From assembly GCA_045661345.1 (NCBI GenBank), contig JAZRFM010000007.1, positions 1 to 14,527 of the forward strand: a DNA stretch of 14,527 bases, read 5' to 3'. The notes below the pieces were generated by a model, which saw nothing but the letters and a program-made list of their open reading frames with translations, made no database searches and was not told the origin of the DNA. Each line of letters begins with the position of its first letter. The stretch's first letter is position 1. The DNA is from RUG12461 sp045661345. GTDB lineage: Bacteria; Bacillota; Clostridia; Lachnospirales; Lachnospiraceae. A program made the position numbers and the translations under genes. Below, one piece after another: positions 1 to 5,415 of the stretch.

Positions 1-111
1 ATACATGAGCCTGCCTTTGGCATTCTGTACCTGCTTTGACTCATACAATCTCTCCGCCGGGATATCTTTTCCAAACGGGGTATTCTTCATCCCATAAAAC
101 GCTTCATACAT
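1..111 (-). CDS. ExeA/TniB-like AAA ATPase of a transposable element, 5' end only
   Basis: Only the first 37 codons are in the window; the gene runs off the left edge. The visible N-terminus begins MYEAFYGMKNTPF and continues with DIPAERLYES and NAKGRL. This is the typical start of the ATP-binding helper proteins that pair with Mu/Tn7-type DDE transposases in Firmicutes, where the Walker A motif follows shortly after; it would lie outside this window. The start is supported by a strong GGAGGTG Shine-Dalgarno about 7 bases upstream of the ATG. The ATG overlaps the stop of the preceding hsdR fragment (ATGTATGA). In intact elements the overlapping upstream gene is usually the transposase, so here the transposase body seems to have been replaced by the hsdR fragment. 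The family call rests on a short stretch and is tentative. Confidence 0.6.
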   Translation of the reverse strand, partial: MYEAFYGMKNTPFGKDIPAERLYESKQVQNAKGRLMY

Positions 112-1360
112 CGCTGCTCACCTCCTCCCCGTATCCTGCAACTTCTTCGATATATGTTCTCACATCAGGGTCATAGAATGGTTTAACAGCGTCTTTTATA
201 AGCTCAGACTTTGCCTGTTCCATTTTCTTTGTTTCTTCTTCTGTGAGTTCATGGTCATCGTTAATATTGACACCAGCTTTATTAGCTATAACATCTTCAT
301 CAAAAGCATTGAGAAGTTTCTCTGCCAGATTTCCAGCAGAAATCTCAACCTTTTCTTCAAATTCTTTTCTTTCCTTTGGCGTCAACTGGCTATTTAATCT
401 AATGATTCTATTAGCCAATGAAGTCAATGTATTTTCATCTTTTGCACCAAGCGTAACATTCATCATCAACTGCTTAAGGCTAACGCTTGGCATACGTTCA
501 AGAGGTCTTGTGTCTGTTTTCTTTGACTTAGTGACACCGACTGCATCAACAATAACAAAGTGGTCCTTATTCTCAGTTGCAGAAGGAGATACTTTTTTCA
601 GGTCTTCTTTATCAAGAACTCTTGTACCACGCCCCTTCATTTGCTCAAAGTAATTACGACTACGAACGTCTCTCATGAAGATAAGACACTCAATAGGCTT
701 TACATCTGTACCCGTTGCAATCATATCCACTGTAACGGCTATACGAGGATAATAGTCATTTCTAAACGCAGAAAGTACCGTTTCAGGCTTATCTGCCTGA
801 CATGTAATCTTCTGGCAAAATTCATTTCCTTCTCCAAACTCATCTCTAACAATCTGGATAATGTCATCTGCATGACTATCCGTTTTCGCAAAGATAAGAG
901 TCTTCGGAACCTCAGTACGGTGAGGGAAAAGCTGTGTAAACAAATTCTCTTTGAATGTCTTTATAACAGTACGAATCTGACTTGGATTTACGACATCTCT
1001 ATCAAGCATGGAAGAGGTATAATCTTCATCCTCATCCATTTGTTTCCAGCGCTTTGCTCTAGTCAATCTATCTCTATACTCGATAAGCTGTTTCATGATA
1101 TGCGCGCCATTCTTTGATACCTCTGTTTCAATCAAGAAAATATCTTCTCCGACATTTACGCCATCAAGAATAGCCTGCTCACGAGTATATTCACTAACAA
1201 CATTCTGATTAAAGAATGCAAAAGTTCTTTTATCAGGTGTTGCAGTAAGACCGATTATAAAAGAATCAAAGTATTCTAAGACCTGACTCCAAACATTATA
1301 GATTGACCTATGGCATTCATCAGAGTATGTCAACATAGGTCTAAAAGTTTTTTCGGACAT
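104..1360 (-). pseudogene. hsdR: HsdR fragment: type I restriction enzyme helicase part, truncated at both ends
   Basis: This is a 418-residue open frame matching the middle of type I restriction subunit R (EcoR124/EcoEI-like), the ATP-driven DNA translocase and endonuclease of type I restriction-modification. Visible helicase motifs are DECH (residues 14-17), TATP (39-42), the motif V region VDMIATGTDV (211-220) and QMKGRGTR (240-247, motif VI with arginine finger). The N-terminal nuclease domain and the Walker A motif are missing: the frame opens only 13 residues before DECH, just after an in-frame TGA. The C-terminus also stops early. Its last eight residues (GEEVSSDV) are encoded by the ribosome-binding region of the next, mobile-element gene, so the 3' end is a junction. 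Full HsdR proteins are about 900-1100 residues, and no hsdM or hsdS is visible. I call it a non-functional remnant. The reading frame has stayed open, so the decay may be recent. Confidence 0.85.
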
Positions 1361-1392
1361 TTTTCAGGATGGCGGAGTTTCAATCCATATTT

Positions 1393-2280
1393 TTATTCAC
1401 ATGACAACATGAAGATATTGGACAAATCCATACTCTCTATCGCTGCCTCAATACGAGGCAGAACCGTGTCAGAAAAAGTAATGATATAATCTATAATCCA
1501 TTTGTCTGTAATCCTCGTTTGTTCACATAGTGTTATAGCGGCAAAATGAAGAATATCCCTTAATTGATCATTGCTTTTGTTTTGAATCACTTCAATTAGT
1601 TTTGCATGTTCTTTATGGCCAAGAAACAGTGTTCGTACATCCCTGTCAATCAGTGCTAAGCCAAGTGCGTTAGTGAGGGGTTGTTCACACAGATTTAAAT
1701 AATATTCCCGATAGTCAGGTGCGACGGTCTGCAATACGTAAACAACAGCATCATTCTCAAAACTATGAATCAGCGCATTCTCTGCCAGCATCCCCTTGAG
1801 ATACTGCTCTGTATAGGTGAGCCCCTGTATCGTCTCACATGTTGCATTCAGCAAGGGATAATCAATAAGGGGCGGTTTCCTATGCGCAAAATAAAACAGG
1901 TCATAGCGTTTAAGATAATCTCCAATACCTCGCAGCGTATCAGTATAATAAAAATTCTGTATTTCCGGTGCCGTACGGCAGACCGCCTCCCACAGTCTCT
2001 TTGTGGTCTCAAGCTTATCTTGCAGAATTGTCTGTCCTTGTCTAACGAATGGCATCAGCTCATCAGACAGCAATCTATTGTAAGGCGTGCTGGTTTCATC
2101 CAAAGCCATGGTGATCGTGTACCATAGCGAAGCTAAGAGTTCCTGTGCAGTTTCTATCGTAACAGAGGTGCTGTCTTTCGAGGTATACCGTTCTGTTTGC
2201 TTTCCCAACAACTCCCACAACCGAGGCAATAGGATTTGCAGATCATCTCCGGAAAAAAGATTAGCAGGAATCATTTCCAT
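1393..2280 (-). CDS. uncharacterised protein, DUF6179-like
   Basis: A 295-residue soluble, helix-rich protein with no membrane segment or signal peptide. I do not recognise a function. The sequence resembles the uncharacterised DUF6179 proteins that in Clostridia are encoded next to a DUF6323 protein, and that arrangement is seen here. The family name is from memory and tentative. I chose the ATG at 2280, which overlaps the TGA of the upstream gene (TGATG) and implies translational coupling; an in-frame TTG one codon earlier is less likely. The C-terminus (SNIFMLSCE) ends 32 bases before the hsdR fragment. My recollection is that relatives can be longer, so a 3' truncation at that junction is possible but not shown. 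Confidence 0.6.
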   Translation of the reverse strand: MEMIPANLFSGDDLQILLPRLWELLGKQTERYTSKDSTSVTIETAQELLASLWYTITMALDETSTPYNRLLSDELMPFVRQGQTILQDKLETTKRLWEAVCRTAPEIQNFYYTDTLRGIGDYLKRYDLFYFAHRKPPLIDYPLLNATCETIQGLTYTEQYLKGMLAENALIHSFENDAVVYVLQTVAPDYREYYLNLCEQPLTNALGLALIDRDVRTLFLGHKEHAKLIEVIQNKSNDQLRDILHFAAITLCEQTRITDKWIIDYIITFSDTVLPRIEAAIESMDLSNIFMLSCE

Positions 2281-2747
2281 CAAAACAGATCACCGGCTTT
2301 CTCCGCATCAAAAGGATCAAATTCTGTCCGGGCATATCGAGCAAGCGCTTCCAGAGAAGTACCTGATAAATACTCTGCTGACCCCTGCGCCCTGCCGTTA
2401 AACACCTTGACCATATATTCAATCAGCTCGTCGTCTGAAAAGCGATCCATAGCCTCAGTCTTGAAGTAGTAGAAAGCCTCTTGCAGCTCTGCAAGCGTAT
2501 CTGCATAGTTCTCCTGGTTAATATAGGGAGAATCGCAGAATGCTTGTATCAGTTTTGGCAAAATTCCCCCACCAAATTCGATTCTTCCCGATGTTCGCAG
2601 AGCTTCTGCGCGGCAAGTAACAAGCTCAGCAATTTCAGTTTCACTTAATGAAAGACCGAAATTACTGCTATAAGCATTGCATTCACGCACTTCTTGATAT
2701 GCTAACGTCAATTGCTGTTGCAATGGTAAAAGCATATTTTCACCCAT
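2280..2747 (-). CDS. uncharacterised protein, DUF6323-like
   Basis: A 155-residue soluble protein resembling the DUF6323 family. The most characteristic stretch is TSGRIEFGGGILPKLIQAFC around residues 50-70, followed by an acidic helical half with AFYYFKTE and SDDELIEYM. The function is unknown. I chose the ATG at 2747 because GGGAGGT lies 7 bases upstream; a GTG five codons earlier falls inside that Shine-Dalgarno. Its stop overlaps the start of the following DUF6179-like gene, so the two are probably made together in similar amounts and may interact (inference). The upstream neighbour, the ORF6N gene, ends 56 bases away, and I see no convincing promoter in the gap. Confidence 0.65.
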   Translation of the reverse strand: MGENMLLPLQQQLTLAYQEVRECNAYSSNFGLSLSETEIAELVTCRAEALRTSGRIEFGGGILPKLIQAFCDSPYINQENYADTLAELQEAFYYFKTEAMDRFSDDELIEYMVKVFNGRAQGSAEYLSGTSLEALARYARTEFDPFDAEKAGDLF

Positions 2748-2803
2748 ATAGTTACCTCCCACGATAATATTTGCAGACTATTTTTGATATCTTTACCATT
2801 CAC

Positions 2804-3742
2804 CTATACTGTCCTCAAACGATTCAGAAATTCCGTTACCATCGCTGGATCCTCCAACAATGAAATCCCAAAACACTTCTTCCCTGCATCCTTGATGGAT
2901 GCCCCTATATGATAGGCGGTCTTCCCGTCCAAGATGATGAATCTATCATGGAACACCTGCGTTTTCTTTACCGTTAATGTCGGATACTGTGCATTGAAAT
3001 TAGCCACATCCCTGATTGTAAGCGGAGCACTCGCATATGTATATATCTTCACGTCAACGCCGGTATTCTTCTTTGCCAGGATGTTCAGCGTATCCACATC
3101 GACATATCCATCAATCAGGATTATCTCCTTCTGCGCTTTCTGGATGATGGATGTAATCAGACTGAACGCATCATAAATCTGACCATCGAAAAAAATCTTC
3201 TGCTCCGATTCTGCGTGATCCTCAATGTACTGAAACACCTTGTCAAACTTCTCATCCGTGCTTTTCTGATATTCCAGCTGTTTCAGTTCTATATCACTAA
3301 CCTTCTCGAAGAGAAGTGCATTGTTGGCAATAAAACGACGCATCTCAACAAAAGTGCGCATGATATTTATGCTCACTTGAACAGCAACCTTGCTATGCAG
3401 AACACTTGCAAGCATGCTTATTCCCTGCTCCGTATAGGCATAAGGATAATATCTGCGGCCACCGCGACCGCCTTGCTCTTCGTTTGAGGTTCCAGATTGG
3501 AACCTCAAACCATCAAATTCCTCTTTCGTAAGCTTAAAACGAAAATCCTCCGGAAACCGGTCAGCGTTACGCGTTGCTGCTTTGTTGAGATTCTTTGTCT
3601 CAACCTGATAAAGCATTGCTAAATCACTGTCTATCATGACCTGTTTTCCACGAATAACATAAACAAGGCTCCCAATATCCTTTATCTCGGTAATAACAGG
3701 TACTATTTCATTAGTCGTTTGTTCTTGTTTGGTATTTCCCAT
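2804..3742 (-). CDS. ORF6N-domain protein with C-terminal phospholipase D-like domain
   Basis: A 312-residue protein with two parts. Residues about 25-115 match the ORF6N DNA-binding domain of phage antirepressor-like proteins: MIDSDLAMLYQVETKNLNKA, then RFPEDFRFKLTKEEF, then GGRRYYPYAYTEQGISML and IMRTFVEMR. Residues about 142-182 are a charged, probably coiled-coil linker. Residues about 185-297 look like a single PLD-type domain with FHDRFIILD (H265, R267, D272: an HxK-x4-D motif with Arg for Lys) and GASIKD. The family is common on phages and islands; its biochemical role is not established. I chose the ATG at 3742 because GGAGG lies 5 bases upstream. A TTG at 3781 would begin inside a palindrome and has no ribosome site. 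The codons for GLRFQSGTSN lie on a second copy of that palindrome. The gene follows the HTH gene by 42 bases and is likely cotranscribed. Confidence 0.85.
   Translation of the reverse strand: MGNTKQEQTTNEIVPVITEIKDIGSLVYVIRGKQVMIDSDLAMLYQVETKNLNKAATRNADRFPEDFRFKLTKEEFDGLRFQSGTSNEEQGGRGGRRYYPYAYTEQGISMLASVLHSKVAVQVSINIMRTFVEMRRFIANNALLFEKVSDIELKQLEYQKSTDEKFDKVFQYIEDHAESEQKIFFDGQIYDAFSLITSIIQKAQKEIILIDGYVDVDTLNILAKKNTGVDVKIYTYASAPLTIRDVANFNAQYPTLTVKKTQVFHDRFIILDGKTAYHIGASIKDAGKKCFGISLLEDPAMVTEFLNRLRTV
3482..3510. repeat. perfect palindrome inside the ORF6N gene
   Basis: Arms GTTTGAGGTTCCA (3482-3494) and TGGAACCTCAAAC (3498-3510) around a 3-base centre, GAT. It is fully within the ORF6N-domain coding sequence, where it encodes GLRFQSGTSN. 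Twelve bases of each arm are identical to the palindrome upstream of the gene. Confidence 0.9.
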
Positions 3743-3755
3743 TTGCACCTCCATC

Positions 3756-3782
3756 TTTGAGGTTCCAAAATGGAACCTCAAA
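3756..3782. repeat. perfect palindrome between HTH gene and ORF6N gene, possible operator
   Basis: Arms TTTGAGGTTCCA (3756-3767) and TGGAACCTCAAA (3771-3782) around an AAA centre. It fills most of the 42-base gap between the HTH stop and the ORF6N ATG and ends 13 bases before that ATG. As DNA it could be an operator for the HTH or ORF6N protein; as RNA it would form a 12-bp hairpin just before the Shine-Dalgarno. It lacks a following U-tract, so it is not a standard terminator. Confidence 0.85.
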
Positions 3783-3784
3783 AA

Positions 3785-3997
3785 TCATTCTTCGCGCTTC
3801 ACATAGTGCAGCTCAATGTCATAACCCAGAGCTTCAAGCATCTTAACATAAGTATTATTCACAACACCCTCGTCTCTTCGGATCAGTTTATTCACATATG
3901 AAGCCGGTGTTTCAACCTTCTTTGCAATATCCGCCTGTGTCATATGTTCTTCCACGCACTTAACCTTGATATCCAATTCAATATTATTCTTAACCAT
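3785..3997 (-). CDS. small XRE-type helix-turn-helix protein
   Basis: A 70-residue protein whose centre, MTQADIAKKVETPASYVNKLIRR (residues about 19-41), is a helix-turn-helix of the Cro/C1 (XRE) type. It is followed by an acidic turn and a final helix, LEALGYDIELH. The size is that of a minimal DNA-binding repressor with no ligand or dimerisation domain. The Shine-Dalgarno AAGGA lies about 8 bases upstream of the ATG. The downstream ORF6N gene starts after a 42-base gap holding a perfect palindrome, and another inverted repeat overlaps the likely promoter of this gene, so autoregulation is a reasonable inference. An antitoxin-like role is conceivable, but nothing in the sequence shows it. Confidence 0.75.
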   Translation of the reverse strand: MVKNNIELDIKVKCVEEHMTQADIAKKVETPASYVNKLIRRDEGVVNNTYVKMLEALGYDIELHYVKREE

Positions 3998-4021
3998 TTT
4001 CTTAGTCCTTGCTCTATAAAC

Positions 4022-4061
4022 ACTTATGCGATTTGTATAAGTTATTCTAACATATCCTCAA
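4022..4061 (-). promoter_or_regulatory. candidate promoter with inverted repeat for the HTH-ORF6N operon
   Basis: A -35-like TTGAGG (4056-4061) and a -10-like TATACA (4034-4039) are separated by 16 bases. An inverted repeat, ACTTAT-N9-ATAAGT (4022-4027 and 4037-4042), overlaps the -10 and the expected start point, where a repressor would block polymerase. Both hexamers match consensus at 4 of 6 positions, so this is a moderate-to-weak call. Confidence 0.4.
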
Positions 4062-4083
4062 CGTTCTGCATAGTCCCCAAAAC

Positions 4084-4119
4084 AAAAAAAAGAACCGGTC
4101 AGATCTCTCCAACCGGCTC
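4084..4119 (-). terminator. intrinsic terminator after the recombinase remnant
   Basis: On the minus strand GAGCCGGTT (4119-4111) pairs with GACCGGTTC (4100-4092), with two G-U pairs and a 10-base loop, followed directly by eight T residues (4091-4084). It begins 7 bases past the TAG of the recombinase fragment and would end transcription arriving from ssrA and the remnant. Confidence 0.8.
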
Positions 4120-4125
4120 CGCTGC

Positions 4126-4887
4126 CTATCCCTCTATGAACTTTACCACGTCATCCGGGAACTTCCACCGGATCTCGATATGCTCCGGATCATAGATCAG
4201 GATCTTATCAATAAACGCCTCCACAATCTCCCTGGTCAGTTCCGTTTCCCCGGAATACTTCTTCATCGTGCTGACAGCATCCCGCACGCCATCATCCGCT
4301 GCCGCCTGACTCTCATGAAATTTTGCCGAAACCTCCGCTATCTGCTTGTCCAGAAGTTCCGCCCTGCGCATCAGTTCCGCCCTGATCCTCTGGTAATCGT
4401 CCTTTTCCAGTTTCCCGGTCATGAACCGGTCAACATTGGAAAACCGCTCCGACTCGCACTTCTCTTTATCCTTTTGAAGCTTCGCCAGCTTCTTCGCCGT
4501 GCGCAGGTTCTCGCTCTCAGCCTTATCCGCCCTCTTCTTAACCTTCTTCGCCGCTCCGTCCGCCATATCCATCAGGTTCCTGATCGAATTCATTTCTTTA
4601 AATGCTGTTAGTATCGCTTTTTCTTTCTCGGATTTTAATCTAGGAAAAATGCACTTCTGCTTTTTCTCCAAAGAATCAATACCGCACTTTTCCATCACTC
4701 TTCCAATACTTGAATTACTAACTGTGATATCAAGGTTATCACTTACCCACTTGCGAATATCAGAATGTGTTGTGACTGCTTCAGATTTATTATCAATATT
4801 CTTTTTAAAGACATTTAAATCAACAATCAGCGCAAACACATTCTCACAAACGCTGTAATAATTACCTCGGAGCGGGTTCGCCGCTTC
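4126..4887 (-). pseudogene. chimeric remnant ending in the C-terminal part of a serine recombinase
   Basis: One open frame continues from inside the ssrA 3' end to the TAG at 4126, but it joins unlike pieces. The GC-rich last 150 or so codons (about 4126-4590) match the C-terminal third of large serine recombinases. They include a long charged coiled coil (KKVKKRADKAESENL..., then KLEKDDYQRIRAELMRRAELLDKQ) and the typical tail TREIVEAFIDKILIYDPEHIEIRWKF. The catalytic serine domain is missing. The AT-rich upstream part (about 4600-4860) has a different module, DIRKWVSDNLDITVSNSSIGRVMEKCGI, that resembles a C-terminal DNA-binding-like segment attached to some Firmicute methyltransferases (from memory, tentative). 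No ATG with a ribosome site opens the frame, and the only in-frame ATG near the top lies inside ssrA. I regard it as a relic of an integration module at an ssrA attachment site. Confidence 0.7.
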
Positions 4888-4896
4888 GTGTTCGAG
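4861..4896. other. junction between ssrA 3' end and island
   Basis: On the minus strand the ssrA discriminator base at 4897 is followed by CTC rather than CCA. A short hairpin follows: CTCG pairs with CGAG outside, and AGCGG with CCGCT inside, with no U-tract. The sequence then becomes AT-rich. This is the expected position of an attachment site for an element that integrates at the tmRNA 3' end. The second copy of the site would lie to the left of the window and is not visible, so no direct repeat can be shown. Confidence 0.5.
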
Positions 4897-5286
4897 TGGA
4901 CCAGGCGGGAATCGAACCCGCGTCCAAAAACCTATTCCCCGTCCTTCTACTATCATAGTCGCTGTTTGCGGTCAAAGACCGTTTCCCTCATGAACGCGGA
5001 CACCGACAACCGTGCTCACTCGGTAGCTTCATGATACGCCCGCCGGCGCAAAGCTTAACCGGCGTCGTTTCCTGCTAAGATGATGCCCGATCCTCACTCA
5101 GCAGGGATAGCGAGGCGGACATGCCGTACTCAGACGGCGGTTTCGCGCTTAGGCTGCCTGAGCAACCGGTGCACGAAACGCTACAACTTTATCGTTTTTA
5201 GCGTTTAATTTAGGTTTGCGATTTGACGCATCGCCTGCGGATAGCTTCTCCGGCTGCAAGATCCCTGTCGAAACCTTTACTAGCCC
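4897..5286 (-). ncRNA. ssrA: transfer-messenger RNA (tmRNA)
   Basis: tmRNA rescues ribosomes stalled on broken mRNAs, together with SmpB (encoded upstream), and adds a degradation tag. The 5' end GGGCTAG (5286-5280) pairs with CTGGTCC near the 3' end (4904-4898) as a 7-bp acceptor stem with two G-U pairs. The conserved 5' box GGTTTCGACAGGG follows. The T-arm at the 3' end reads GCGGG-TTCGATT-CCCGC. The tag frame opens at GCT (5202) and closes with TAA (5149-5151). The encoded peptide is AKNDKVVAFRAPVAQAA. The length of 390 nt is normal for one-piece tmRNA. CCA is not encoded after the discriminator A, so the CCA-adding enzyme would have to supply it. Its own strong promoter lies just upstream. 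The exact tag start is inferred from the usual GCN resume codon after an A-rich stretch. Confidence 0.95.
5149..5202 (-). other. tmRNA tag-peptide reading frame
   Basis: Seventeen codons, GCT to GCC, then TAA, encode AKNDKVVAFRAPVAQAA. The Ala-Ala C-terminus fits the ClpX/ClpP degron seen across tmRNAs, but the residue before it is Gln rather than the common Leu, and the tag is longer than the usual 10-15 residues. Confidence 0.8.
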
Positions 5287-5325
5287 ATATATTGTTCGTG
5301 AACATGTTTCATCCGTTCACGGCAT

Positions 5326-5354
5326 ATTATACGCCGCATAAGGGGCGTATGCAA
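5326..5354 (-). promoter_or_regulatory. ssrA promoter
   Basis: TTGCAT (5349-5354) and a perfect TATAAT (5326-5331) are separated by exactly 17 bases. Transcription would begin near 5319, giving a leader of about 32 nt ahead of the mature tmRNA. That leader can form a 7-bp hairpin, CGTGAAC/GTTCACG (5297-5321), possibly a processing signal. A perfect 7-bp inverted repeat, ATACGCC-N8-GGCGTAT (5329-5350), fills the spacer and touches both hexamers. Confidence 0.85.
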
Positions 5355-5415
5355 CCCTGTAATCCCTTTTGCGGCAGTATCCGGAGGGTGCATGGTAAGC
5401 TGCCGGAGCACCTTG

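Noticed and set aside
2934..3487. Two plus-strand frames opposite the ORF6N gene
   Set aside because: Antisense shadows of a clear coding sequence, with no ribosome sites or recognisable motifs.
3743..3781. Extended ORF6N start at a TTG (3781)
   Set aside because: The extra codons lie on the palindrome and there is no ribosome site; the ATG at 3742 has GGAGG at good spacing.
4565..4581. Short palindrome ATCAGG-TT-CCTGAT in the recombinase remnant
   Set aside because: Only 6-bp arms, within coding sequence, no second copy seen; likely chance.
4897..4930. A separate tRNA gene suggested by the T-arm sequence
   Set aside because: The T-arm belongs to the tRNA-like domain of ssrA; there is no anticodon arm, and the acceptor strand pairs with the tmRNA 5' end.
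5355..5415. Inverted repeats after the kinase (CCGGAG/CTCCGG and CGGCAG/CTGCCG) as a terminator
   Set aside because: No T-tract follows either, and the loops are 16 or more bases; not enough to call a terminator.
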